Origin: Bacillus sp. AFS001701
Lineage (GTDB): Bacteria; Bacillota; Bacilli; Bacillales; Bacillaceae_G
NCBI RefSeq assembly: GCF_002559405.1
Contig: NZ_NTZO01000016.1
Coordinates: 1-46,007 of the forward strand
DNA length: 46,007 nt
Direction: 5' to 3'
Part shown: in pieces, positions 17,668 through 25,832 of the stretch
How positions within the stretch are numbered: the stretch's first letter is position 1
How the letters are laid out: every line of letters begins with the position of its first letter
The notes under the pieces: model-generated
Seen by the model: only the letters and a program-made list of their open reading frames with translations
Told to the model about the DNA's origin: nothing
The model's database searches: none
Position numbers and translations under genes: made by a program

Positions 17668-17722
17668 AAAGTGCCTAACACGTGGGAATCATACCCCATA
17701 TGTGTTGGGCACTTGTTTTTTT
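17668..17722 (+). terminator. Intrinsic terminator after spoIIQ
   Basis: A long imperfect stem (AAGTGCC-T-AACAC with GTGTT-G-GGCACTT, further TGGG/CCCA pairing inside) is followed by TTGTTTTTTT. Confidence 0.85.
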
Positions 17723-17733
17723 CTGATAATTGT

Positions 17734-17762
17734 GCATAGTTAGACACCTTTGCTAATACAAT
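17734..17762 (+). promoter_or_regulatory. Putative sigma-E promoter of spoIIID
   Basis: GCATAGT (17734-17740) matches six of seven positions of the sigma-E -35 (KMATATT). After 14 bases, AATACAAT (17755-17762) matches seven of eight of the -10 (CATACANT). It lies between the spoIIQ terminator and spoIIID. B. subtilis spoIIID is sigma-E transcribed, which fits. The predicted leader is about 160 bases. Confidence 0.6.
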
Positions 17763-17801
17763 GTTATAAACCCATCAAAGAGGTGTTTGAGGTGAGGAAT
17801 C

Positions 17802-17930
17802 GTGGATTTTCTACCTAGTCAAAATAAATGTACCTCAGCAGGTCAGTCAGAGCAGGAAAAAGAGCAGCTTAGTCAGTCAAAACGAGTCTCATTTCACGCT
17901 TCTCACATCCATTTAGAGGAGGAGAGTAGT
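17802..17930 (+). promoter_or_regulatory. spoIIID leader with in-frame upstream ORF (usd-like position)
   Basis: A GTG at 17802, preceded by GAGGTGAGGAATC, opens a 43-codon frame that runs without a stop into spoIIID. In B. subtilis, spoIIID translation depends on translation of a small upstream ORF (usd) that disrupts a structure hiding the spoIIID ribosome binding site. Here CTTCTC (17899-17904) can pair with GAGGAG (17916-17921) in the spoIIID Shine-Dalgarno. The upstream peptide has no known domain. Whether it is a separate regulatory ORF or just an N-terminal extension cannot be told from sequence alone. Confidence 0.5.
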
Positions 17931-18200
17931 GTGCACGATTACATCAAAGAGAGAACGATCAAGATTGGGAAATATATCGTGGAGACGAAGAAAACAGTTC
18001 GTGTAATAGCTAAAGAGTTTGGAGTGTCAAAAAGTACAGTACACAAAGATTTAACAGAACGCCTACCGGAAATCAATCCAGATTTGGCAAATGAAGTAAA
18101 AGAAATTTTGGATTATCACAAATCAATTCGTCACTTACGCGGTGGAGAGGCTACAAAGCAAAAGTATCAAAAAGAAGACGTTGAGAAAGTAACTAAATAG
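17931..18200 (+). CDS. spoIIID: Sporulation transcription factor SpoIIID
   Basis: SpoIIID is the mother-cell DNA-binding regulator that switches genes of the sigma-E regulon and helps turn on sigK. The 89-residue product starts VHDYIKERTIKIGKYIVETK (V read as Met). It contains the helix-turn-helix VRVIAKEFGVSKSTVHKDL (about 23-41), practically identical to the B. subtilis protein. GTG 17931 has AGGAGG (17917-17922) at eight bases and matches the family start. The longer frame from 17802 would add 43 unrelated residues. mbl follows after 157 bases. Confidence 0.95.
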   Translation: MHDYIKERTIKIGKYIVETKKTVRVIAKEFGVSKSTVHKDLTERLPEINPDLANEVKEILDYHKSIRHLRGGEATKQKYQKEDVEKVTK

Positions 18201-18357
18201 GGTTTCTGAGCCTTGAAAACAAAATTAGAAATATTTAACCTCCTGTTCACAAATATTAATTACTAAAAGTAGTTCTTTATGGTAAAATTATATTTTGGTA
18301 TGGAACGTATTCGGGGAACTGCTCATGAGTATAGTGAATAAGGAGGAGCCAAAAGGA

Positions 18358-19359
18358 ATGTTTTCTAAGGATATCGGAATAGATCTTGGTACAGCCAATG
18401 TCTTAATACATGTTAAAGGTAAGGGAATCGTATTAAACGAACCTTCTGTAGTTGCAATAGAGCGTAGTAGCGGTAAAGTATTAGCAGTAGGGGAAGAAGC
18501 AAGCCGCATGGTAGGTCGTACACCTGGTAATATCGTAGCAATTCGTCCACTTAAAGATGGTGTAATTGCTGACTTTGATATTACTGAGGCAATGCTACGT
18601 CATTTTATAAATAAATTAGATGTAAAGGGATTCATGTCAAAGCCGCGTATTTTGATTTGTTGTCCAACAAACATCACATCTGTTGAACAAAAAGCAATTC
18701 GTGAAGCTGCTGAAAAGAGCGGCGGTAAACAAGTTTATCTTGAAGAAGAACCAAAGGTTGCTGCAATCGGTGCTGGAATGGATATATTCCAACCAAGTGG
18801 TAACATGGTAATTGATATTGGCGGTGGGACAACCGATGTCGCAGTTTTATCGATGGGAGATATCGTCACCGCCTCTTCAATTAAAATGGCAGGGGACAAG
18901 TTTGATATGGAGATATTAAACTATATCAAGCGTGAATACAAACTGCTAATTGGAGAACGTACTGCAGAGCAAATTAAAATTGAAGTAGGTACTGTTTTCC
19001 CTGGCGCAAGAAATGAATCAATCGATATCCGTGGACGTGATATGGTAACTGGATTACCTCGTACAATTACTGTACAATCTGATGAAATTCAAAGAGCATT
19101 AAGTGAACCAGTTTACTTAATCGTACAAGCTGCAAAAACAGTATTAGAGCGTACACCACCTGAATTATCAGCTGATATAATTGATCGTGGAGTTATTCTT
19201 ACTGGTGGCGGAGCATTACTTCATGGAATAGATATTTTACTTGCTGAAGAGTTAAAAGTACCTGTTTTCATCGCTGAAGATCCAATGCAATGTGTTGCAG
19301 TAGGTACTGGAATTATGTTAGAAAATATTGATAAAATTCCAAGTCGTTACTTAAAATAA
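18358..19359 (+). CDS. mbl: Rod-shape-determining MreB-like protein Mbl
   Basis: Mbl is an actin-like cytoskeletal ATPase that guides sidewall peptidoglycan synthesis. The 333-residue product has the same length as B. subtilis Mbl. Phosphate-binding loop 1 (DIGIDLGTANVLIHVKGKG), the second loop (VIDIGGGTTDVAVLS) and the adenosine motif (DRGVILTGGGALLHG) are intact. I chose ATG 18358 (MFSKDIG), with AAGGAGG at 18340-18346. Longer in-frame starts from 18295 have no family support. The gene follows spoIIID, as in B. subtilis. The usual next genes flhO and flhP are absent. Confidence 0.95.
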   Translation: MFSKDIGIDLGTANVLIHVKGKGIVLNEPSVVAIERSSGKVLAVGEEASRMVGRTPGNIVAIRPLKDGVIADFDITEAMLRHFINKLDVKGFMSKPRILICCPTNITSVEQKAIREAAEKSGGKQVYLEEEPKVAAIGAGMDIFQPSGNMVIDIGGGTTDVAVLSMGDIVTASSIKMAGDKFDMEILNYIKREYKLLIGERTAEQIKIEVGTVFPGARNESIDIRGRDMVTGLPRTITVQSDEIQRALSEPVYLIVQAAKTVLERTPPELSADIIDRGVILTGGGALLHGIDILLAEELKVPVFIAEDPMQCVAVGTGIMLENIDKIPSRYLK

Positions 19360-19392
19360 AAATCTCAAGCTATATTGCTTGATTACACACTG

Positions 19393-19424
19393 AAATCTCA
19401 AGCATAGAGCTTGGGATTTTTTTG
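19393..19424 (+). terminator. Intrinsic terminator after mbl
   Basis: AAATCTCAAGC pairs with GCTTGGGATTT over a short loop (one G-T pair), then Ts. A near copy of the 5' arm forms another weaker hairpin at 19361-19384 just after the mbl stop (AATCTCAAGC with GCTTGATT). Confidence 0.85.
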
Positions 19425-19842
19425 TTTGGAATTTATTAGGAGTAGTTATCTTTGTAAGAAAAGTGTTTAGGTTTTGTAAAGTTAAGCTGAACTAGAAGGT
19501 AGTTAAAGTTTGATTAGAGAAAAGTGAAGTATCAACGTTTATAAGCTCCATTTAAAGTTTAAATTAAGTAATTGTAAAACGTGGATTATCTAAGTAAGGA
19601 GTACATATGATTTAATACTTAAAACACTTACATCTTAAAAAATTTTAACTAGCGTAACATGATCGAACTTCAAGATAAGTAGAGATACTAATTTTTATCT
19701 CTACAAAAAGCAGTAGACCTATAGAAATCAAAACTGAATTTGCAATTAAAAGTAAATGTTAAAACTTAAATTAATCTTCACTTTAGGCAGTGTTAAATGT
19801 TTTTTATCTTTACTGATTAATTGTATAGGAAGGGGATGAACC
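19425..19842. other. Intergenic region between mbl and ugd
   Basis: About 420 AT-rich bases with no supportable gene. The only clear structure is a perfect 8-bp inverted repeat, GTAGAGAT/ATCTCTAC, at 19679-19686 and 19697-19704. It is not followed by a T-run and could be an operator or leader hairpin. No convincing promoter pair was found. Confidence 0.6.
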
Positions 19843-21174
19843 ATGACGCATATAGTTGTTGCTGGTACGGGATATGTTGGTCTTACTACAGGGGTTTCAT
19901 TTGCTACAGTTGGTTACAAAGTAACGTGTGTTGATATTGATGTTGAAAAAATTGAATTACTGCAAAAAGGAATTTGCCCTATTTTTGAACCGGGTTTGAA
20001 AGAAGCGTTGGTAGAAAATATTTTTCTTAATAAAATTGAGTTTACAACAAATTATAAAGAAGCTTATAGCCATGCAGATATCATATTCATTGCAGTCGGT
20101 ACACCAGAACTTCCAGATGGAACAGCAAATTTGCACTATTTAAAAAGTGTTGCGAAAGAGATCGCAATTAATGCTAAAAAAAATTTAACAGTAGTTATTA
20201 AAAGCACTGTTCCAGTTGGAACGAATGAGGCAGTTAAGAGAATAATGTTGGAAAATGCTCCTCGATATTTAACGATTGATATCGTATCAAATCCTGAATT
20301 TTTAAGGGAAGGTTCTGCACTTTACGATCTATTTAATGGTGATCGAATTGTTATAGGTTCCGAAAGTCAAAGTGCAACGGAATTGATAAAGGAATTATAT
20401 AAGCCATTTAATACGGCTATTTATACAACAGATGCAAGAAGTGCGGAAATGATTAAGTATGCATCTAATGCTTTTTTAGCTACTAAAATAAGTTTTATTA
20501 ATGAAATTGCCACGATCTGTGAAAAATTGGATGCTAATGTTGATTATGTTGCTCATGGTATCGGGCTAGACCACCGAATCGGTTCAAAGTTTTTAAAAGC
20601 TGGAATTGGATATGGAGGATCTTGTTTCCCAAAGGATACGACTGCGTTAGTAAAAGAAGCTGAGCTAGTAGGTGTAGACTTAAAACTATTAAAATCTGTT
20701 ATTACAATTAATAATCAACAGAAAATAAAACTTTTCGAATTAACAAAATCTCTTTTTGGAAATTTAAAAAATAAAGAAATTGCAATTCTAGGAGTTAGCT
20801 TTAAACCGAATACAAATGATATTCGACATGCACCTTCTATCGATTTAATTAATCAGTTCATCAGAGAAGGTACTAAAATAACAGTATATGATCCATATGC
20901 CTTACCTGAATTAAGAAAAGTATTCGGAGATTCCATAAATTATTCAGTTAATGTGAAGGGAGCTATTCATGAAAAAGAGGCCACATTAATTTTGACTGAA
21001 TGGAGAGAAATCATAGAAACTGATCTCCAATTGTATGAGGAGTTAATGAAGCTTCCGTTAGTTATTGATGGACGTAATTGTTTTGAATTAACTAAAATAC
21101 AAAAAAAGAATATCCACTATTACTCAATCGGTCGAAAGCCGGTGAATCCAATCCCACAGCTTATTAGTAAATAA
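19843..21174 (+). CDS. ugd: UDP-glucose 6-dehydrogenase
   Basis: Oxidises UDP-glucose to UDP-glucuronate with two NAD+, supplying acidic sugar for teichuronic acid or exopolysaccharide. The 443-residue product has the N-terminal NAD loop VAGTGYVGLTTG, the REGSALYD block and catalytic Cys261 in YGGSCFPKD. The C-terminal UDP-binding domain contains GVSFKPNTNDIRHAPS. The ATG follows AGGAAGGGGATG. The gene stands alone between mbl and a germination operon, with its own terminator. In Bacillus this family includes TuaD and YwqF; I cannot say which is closer. Its product could feed the polysaccharide genes that begin near the end of this window. Confidence 0.93.
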   Translation: MTHIVVAGTGYVGLTTGVSFATVGYKVTCVDIDVEKIELLQKGICPIFEPGLKEALVENIFLNKIEFTTNYKEAYSHADIIFIAVGTPELPDGTANLHYLKSVAKEIAINAKKNLTVVIKSTVPVGTNEAVKRIMLENAPRYLTIDIVSNPEFLREGSALYDLFNGDRIVIGSESQSATELIKELYKPFNTAIYTTDARSAEMIKYASNAFLATKISFINEIATICEKLDANVDYVAHGIGLDHRIGSKFLKAGIGYGGSCFPKDTTALVKEAELVGVDLKLLKSVITINNQQKIKLFELTKSLFGNLKNKEIAILGVSFKPNTNDIRHAPSIDLINQFIREGTKITVYDPYALPELRKVFGDSINYSVNVKGAIHEKEATLILTEWREIIETDLQLYEELMKLPLVIDGRNCFELTKIQKKNIHYYSIGRKPVNPIPQLISK

Positions 21175-21290
21175 TTATAATAAATTATAGACTCTTTAAT
21201 AGGAGTTGGACCTTTAAGTTGCTTGGATAAGACTGGCACTCCGGAGATCGAGTATTCTAGAAGGAAAAAATTATTATAACAAAAGTGAAG

Positions 21291-21319
21291 CGGGGTGTCT
21301 CATGAGACAGCCTTTTTTT
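21291..21319 (+). terminator. Intrinsic terminator after ugd
   Basis: TGTCTC pairs with GAGACA over a two-base AT turn, extended by GG/CC pairs past a G-G mismatch, then eight Ts. The two-base turn implies a slightly opened loop in practice. It shows that the germination operon must start its transcript after about 21320. Confidence 0.85.
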
Positions 21320-21416
21320 TGTGTGCAAAATAAACCACATAGAAAACAATACATTAAATGAAATATTTTGGAAAAAGTATAAGAATATAAGCCATGATTA
21401 TAGGGTGGTGGAAAAA

Positions 21417-22940
21417 GTGTTTAACTACAAAGAAACCAATAGTGCAGCTACAAATAAAAAAATTCCATTTCAAAATAATATATCCCGTTCTTTAAGTAAG
21501 GACATTTTAGAGAATATAAAAAGAATAAAAGATGATTTTGGAGATAGCTCCGACCTTGTGATTCGTCATGAAACACTTGGGGAAGGCATGCAGTATTCTT
21601 TTGCTGTGATTCATATTGACGGAATTTCAAATGAAAAATTAGTGAATGATGGAATCATTAATAAAATTGTTAATATTAATGCTGAAAAAGAAACAACGCT
21701 GTCATTAACAGATCTAGAGAATGGTTTAAAAAGCGTAATCGCCGTTTCAAGTTTAAAATCACAATCAAGCTATACAAATCTCCTATCAGCATTACTAATT
21801 GGAGATACCGTTGTTCTTTTAGATCATGATAGTAATTTCTTAGTTGCATGTACAAAAATGGTGCAATCTAGAAGTATATCAGAGCCTTCAACACAAACAG
21901 TAATCAGAGGACCAAAGGATAGCTTTACAGAAAGCTTACGTACAAATACTTCTCTAATTCGTAATAGAATTCAACACCCAGCGCTGCGAATCGAGTCAAT
22001 GAAAATAGGTGAAGTAACGAGAACTGATGTAGAAATAATGTATATAAAAGGTGTTGTAGATGAAGAGTTATTAAGGGAAGTAAAACATCGTTTAGAGGCT
22101 ATTAATGCAGATGAAATCTTAGAATCCAGCTATATTGAAAACTATATTCAAAATGACCAAAAGACTATTTTTCCTACAATGATTAATTCAGAGAGACCTG
22201 ATGCTGTAGTAGGTAACTTACTGGAAGGACGTGTTTCAATTTTTATAGCTGGTACACCATTTGTCTTAATTTTACCAGCTACATTTACACAGTTTTTTCA
22301 ATCTCCAGAGGATTATTATCAAAGCTCATATATTGGTACTTTTTTAAGATTGCTACGTTATATGTCCTTTTGGACTGCTTTGTTTGCACCTGGAATTTTC
22401 ATTGCAATTACTTCATTTCATCAGGCAGTAGTTCCAACGGTTTTATTAGTAAGCTTAGCTGCTCAACGTGAAGGTGTGCCTTTGCCAGCTATTGTTGAAG
22501 CTCTTGGTATGGAACTAATTTTTGAAGTATTACGTGAAGCCGGAATTCGAATGCCAAGAGCGGTTGGGCAGGCGCTTTCAATTGTTGGAGCCTTAATCTT
22601 GGGGCAAGCAGCTGTTCAAGCAGGATTTGTATCTGCGTCAATGGTAATCATCGTATCAATTACTGCGATTGCTAGCTTTACGATCCCTTATTATAATATG
22701 TCAACAGCCGCTAGGATTCTTCGGTTTATATTATTATTGGCAGCAGCTTATATTGGTTTATTTGGAATTTTGATTGGCGGTTTAATAATATTATTACATA
22801 TGTGTAGCCTACGATCTTTTGGAGAGCCATATTTTGCACCATTTGCTCCATTCCGTTTAAAAAGTCAAAAAGATACTATTTTAGTTGTACCTAGTCAAGG
22901 AAACACAAAAACCGTTAAAGAACAAAGATCTGGAGAATAA
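21417..22940 (+). CDS. GerA-family spore germination protein (A subunit)
   Basis: A-subunit of a nutrient germinant receptor in the spore inner membrane. The product of about 507 residues has a soluble N-terminal domain (roughly 1-250). A membrane domain with five or so hydrophobic segments follows, and the family block NLLEGRVSIFIAGTPFVLILP is visible. I chose GTG 21417 because GGGTGGTGG lies just upstream. The longer frame starts at 21321, directly after the ugd terminator, and is implausible. The next gene begins two bases after the stop, and the operon order is A-C-B. Which germinant is sensed cannot be read from sequence. No clear sigma-G promoter was found in the 97 bases upstream. Confidence 0.9.
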   Translation: MFNYKETNSAATNKKIPFQNNISRSLSKDILENIKRIKDDFGDSSDLVIRHETLGEGMQYSFAVIHIDGISNEKLVNDGIINKIVNINAEKETTLSLTDLENGLKSVIAVSSLKSQSSYTNLLSALLIGDTVVLLDHDSNFLVACTKMVQSRSISEPSTQTVIRGPKDSFTESLRTNTSLIRNRIQHPALRIESMKIGEVTRTDVEIMYIKGVVDEELLREVKHRLEAINADEILESSYIENYIQNDQKTIFPTMINSERPDAVVGNLLEGRVSIFIAGTPFVLILPATFTQFFQSPEDYYQSSYIGTFLRLLRYMSFWTALFAPGIFIAITSFHQAVVPTVLLVSLAAQREGVPLPAIVEALGMELIFEVLREAGIRMPRAVGQALSIVGALILGQAAVQAGFVSASMVIIVSITAIASFTIPYYNMSTAARILRFILLLAAAYIGLFGILIGGLIILLHMCSLRSFGEPYFAPFAPFRLKSQKDTILVVPSQGNTKTVKEQRSGE

Positions 22941-22942
22941 GT

Positions 22943-24124
22943 ATGAAAAGAAAATGTATGATCTTAATTCTAATTACAAGTTTACTTTTGGTGAGTTGTT
23001 CTAATTATAAAGAATTAAATAGTGTATCGATTGTGGTAGCTATGGGTGTCGATTATTTACCTAAAGATAATAAATACAATATGGTTCTTCAAATTATTAA
23101 TCCGAGTGCGATTGCCAGTGTTACTGGTTCAATAGGTACACCAGTTATTTCCATAGAACAAAAAGGTAGAACGATTTCAGAAGCGGCTCGAAACGTTACA
23201 AAAAGTGTTTCTCGATCAAATATATACTCTCATGTTGCACTCGTTGTTATTGGTGAAAACTTAGCAAAGGAAAAAACGTTGAACTATATATTTGATGTGT
23301 TTGAGCGGGATTCCAAAATACGTGTTAATATTCCAGTCATTATTGCAAGGAACGACAGTGTTTATCGAGTAATGAATAACTTGCCAGCTCTTGATAAATT
23401 ACCTGCTAAGTCAATCGTAGGAAAAATTAAAAATACGTCATCTCTATTAGGGGAGAATCAAGAAATACAAATGCGCCAAGTAATATCAGCTCTTTCAAGT
23501 AGTGGTAGAGAACCAGTCATTAATGGTGCCACTTTAGAAAATGAAACCAAGACTTCTGAAACACTTGATAATTTTTCAAGTGTGAAATCATCCTATAACA
23601 AAATTGAAGGGCTAGGCGTTATTAAAAAAGGAAGGCTAGTAGGGTGGTTAGATGGCGCACCGGCAAAATCGGTACAAATAATTGATAATGCAATAAAAGA
23701 AACAAATATCCAAATAAAATGTAGCAAAAAAGAATATGATTCGATGGAACTCACACGTGTGAAAACGGACACGAAGATTAAAATGAAAGATAAAACACCA
23801 AAAATTCACATTAAGGTAAAAGCGATAGCTATTATTGATGAAGTACTTTGTAATGACAATTTTGATAAAGCAAACACACTAAAAAAATATGAAATATTAA
23901 GTGAGAAAGAGATAAAGAAAACCATAGATGAAGGAATTAAAAAAGCACAAGGATATGGGGCAGATATTTTTGGGTTTGGCGATAAACTTCATTTATCAGA
24001 TCCAAAAGAGTTTAAAAAATATGAGAAAAGTTGGGATGACCAATTTCAAAAAGCTAAAGTAAAAATTGATGTTGATGTTCAAATAAATAATGTAGGTATG
24101 AGGAAAAAAGCTTATCCATTTTAG
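22943..24124 (+). CDS. Ger(x)C family germination lipoprotein (C subunit)
   Basis: C-subunit of the receptor, a lipoprotein. The signal peptide of the 393-residue product ends at LLVSC, giving a lipid-modified cysteine near residue 19. The conserved start of the mature protein (NYKELNSVSIVVAMGVDYL) and the central block RSNIYSHVALVVIGENLAKE are typical of GerAC/GerKC. The ribosome binding site is the CTGGAG at the end of the A gene, so the two are translationally coupled. Lys-rich C-terminal third is normal for the family. Confidence 0.92.
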   Translation: MKRKCMILILITSLLLVSCSNYKELNSVSIVVAMGVDYLPKDNKYNMVLQIINPSAIASVTGSIGTPVISIEQKGRTISEAARNVTKSVSRSNIYSHVALVVIGENLAKEKTLNYIFDVFERDSKIRVNIPVIIARNDSVYRVMNNLPALDKLPAKSIVGKIKNTSSLLGENQEIQMRQVISALSSSGREPVINGATLENETKTSETLDNFSSVKSSYNKIEGLGVIKKGRLVGWLDGAPAKSVQIIDNAIKETNIQIKCSKKEYDSMELTRVKTDTKIKMKDKTPKIHIKVKAIAIIDEVLCNDNFDKANTLKKYEILSEKEIKKTIDEGIKKAQGYGADIFGFGDKLHLSDPKEFKKYEKSWDDQFQKAKVKIDVDVQINNVGMRKKAYPF

Positions 24125-24141
24125 AAAAGAAGGGAATGCTA

Positions 24142-25254
24142 ATGAATCGAAAATTATCAATTGGTGCCTACCAATTCTTTAGTATTATATTTTTATTTGA
24201 AATGGGGAGCGCTACACTAGTAGGGCTTGCATCTGGTGCAATGCAGGATGCTTGGATTAGCGTTTTAATAGCTTTGGTTACTGGATGCTTACTATTTTGT
24301 GTTTACATTAAATTATTTGATCTGTATCCCGAGTTACCACTTACGAGGTATATTCAATCTATTTTAGGGAAGTTTGCAGGCAAATTACTAGCAATGGTTT
24401 ATATTCTCTATTTTATTTATATTGGAGCACGAGTTCTTAGAGACTTTGAAGAATTACTAGTGATTACACTTTACAACGCGTCCTCTCTTATTTCAATTGG
24501 TATTTTATTTATGTTTTTATGTATGTATGCGGTCTTTAAAGGCTTTGAAGTAATCGGTAGAGTATGTGAGTTTCTATTTTTCGTAATCATCTTCATAATT
24601 GTATCAATAATTGGTTTTGAAGTAATTGCTGGCTTAATAAAAACTGATAATTTAAGACCTGTACTAGAGACCGGTTGGAAAACTGTAATAAAAGAGGCTT
24701 ACCCTTTGACCGTTACATTTCCATTTGGTGAAATGATTGTATTTACAATGATTTTACCTTATTTAAAGAAACAGGATTATGCATGGAAGGTCGGCATTCC
24801 TGGATTAATGTTTGCAGGTCTGCTTTTAACAGTAGTAACAATGCTTAACATTTGTATTTTAGGAGCAAATACGGTGGTGAGAGCCACTTATCCTATCTTA
24901 ACTGCAATTAGTTATATCAATATTGCTGATTTTATTCAAAGGCTCGATTCAGTCGTCGTCATTGTTATTGCTGTAGGGGGATTTATTAAGATAACGGTTT
25001 TTTTCTTTTGTGCGATCATTGGAGCGGCAGATTTATTTAAAGTAAAAAAAACGGATACACTTACCTATCCAATTGCAGTAATCATAGTAATTTGTTCCGT
25101 ATGGATGGCACCTGATTATTTAGAGCACTATAAAGAAGGGTTCGACATTGTACCTTACTATTTACATATACCTTTACAAATCATTATACCTACTGCTCTG
25201 TTGGTTATTGCAATCATCCAAAAAAAAGCAAAAACAAAAGAGAATGCAGCATAG
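24142..25254 (+). CDS. GerAB/ArcD/ProY family germination transporter (B subunit)
   Basis: B-subunit of the receptor: an amino acid/polyamine transporter-like protein thought to bind the germinant. The 370-residue product has ten hydrophobic segments. The N-terminal SIGAYQFFSIIFLFEMGSA and the loop FPFGEMIVFTMILP are family hallmarks. ATG 24142 has AAGGG at seven bases; an in-frame ATG at 24136 is too close to it. Its stop codon lies inside the loop of the terminator that follows. Confidence 0.9.
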   Translation: MNRKLSIGAYQFFSIIFLFEMGSATLVGLASGAMQDAWISVLIALVTGCLLFCVYIKLFDLYPELPLTRYIQSILGKFAGKLLAMVYILYFIYIGARVLRDFEELLVITLYNASSLISIGILFMFLCMYAVFKGFEVIGRVCEFLFFVIIFIIVSIIGFEVIAGLIKTDNLRPVLETGWKTVIKEAYPLTVTFPFGEMIVFTMILPYLKKQDYAWKVGIPGLMFAGLLLTVVTMLNICILGANTVVRATYPILTAISYINIADFIQRLDSVVVIVIAVGGFIKITVFFFCAIIGAADLFKVKKTDTLTYPIAVIIVICSVWMAPDYLEHYKEGFDIVPYYLHIPLQIIIPTALLVIAIIQKKAKTKENAA

Positions 25255-25277
25255 AAACTCTAACTGCATTCTCTTTC
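25237..25277. terminator. Bidirectional terminator at the end of the germination operon
   Basis: A perfect 13-bp stem (AAAGAGAATGCAG at 25237-25249 with CTGCATTCTCTTT at 25264-25276) has the gerB stop in its loop. It lies between convergent genes and can serve both. Confidence 0.88.
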
Positions 25278-25280
25278 GTT

Positions 25281-25547
25281 TTAATTAGAAGTATTTTGAT
25301 TTTGTTCTTGATTTCGTTTCTTTTTTAGTTTTTTCATATACGATAGGACGATTTTGGCAACGCCGAATGGTACTGTAAAAAAGAAAATTAATACATAATC
25401 TTCACCTACTAGTTCTGTTTTGCTAAGTTTTATATTCGTAAGTAAGTGAGGAAACTGATCCCCGTTATATAAGTCGATCCCTTCCAATAAGCACATTTCT
25501 AGAATAAATAAACAAAGAAAAACCCAAAATACTTTCAATGTCCGCAC
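25281..25547 (-). CDS. Small membrane protein of unknown function
   Basis: An 88-residue protein I do not recognise. It has an N-terminal hydrophobic segment (about 4-22), a polar loop with GDQFPHLL, a second hydrophobic segment (about 52-70) and a highly basic, Asn/Gln-rich tail beginning KKLKKKRNQ. The start is GTG 25547, with only a weak TGGGG ribosome binding site. It is convergent with the germination operon and shares its terminator. Two transmembrane helices with a positive cytoplasmic tail is all that can be supported. Confidence 0.6.
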   Translation of the reverse strand: MRTLKVFWVFLCLFILEMCLLEGIDLYNGDQFPHLLTNIKLSKTELVGEDYVLIFFFTVPFGVAKIVLSYMKKLKKKRNQEQNQNTSN

Positions 25548-25730
25548 CCCATTTACAATGACTAATTACTATTATTTTGGTATATGATGGCAGGGAATAT
25601 ACGAAAAGTTACGGGATCTTCAACAAAAGTCTATGAGCTTTTATCTGAAAATTTTTATACTGCTTAAGTTTCTTAGAGCTGAGTATTAAAACCGTAAAGG
25701 TTGAGAAATCGGTAAATCAATAAATGGAAT

Positions 25731-25768
25731 AAAAAAGAGATAGATAAAGGCGATTACCTCTTTTATAC
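25731..25768 (-). terminator. Terminator of the permease operon
   Basis: On the minus strand, TAAAAGAG pairs with CTCTTTTT across an imperfect loop about 65 bases after the permease stop. A T-run follows. Confidence 0.6.
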
Positions 25769-25832
25769 CTGTCTTTTTGTATGGATTTGTATTTATAAAC
25801 TAACAATCTTTTAAAAAATTTGAGCTAAATAA

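Noticed and set aside
19679-19704. Terminator upstream of ugd
   Set aside because: The stem is perfect, but it is not followed by a T-run in either direction.
10540-21240. TGGCACT/TGCCTGGCAC-like words near 10551, 13011, 17672 and 21235 as a dispersed repeat
   Set aside because: The shared core is only six to eight bases, and two of the sites are explained by terminator stems.
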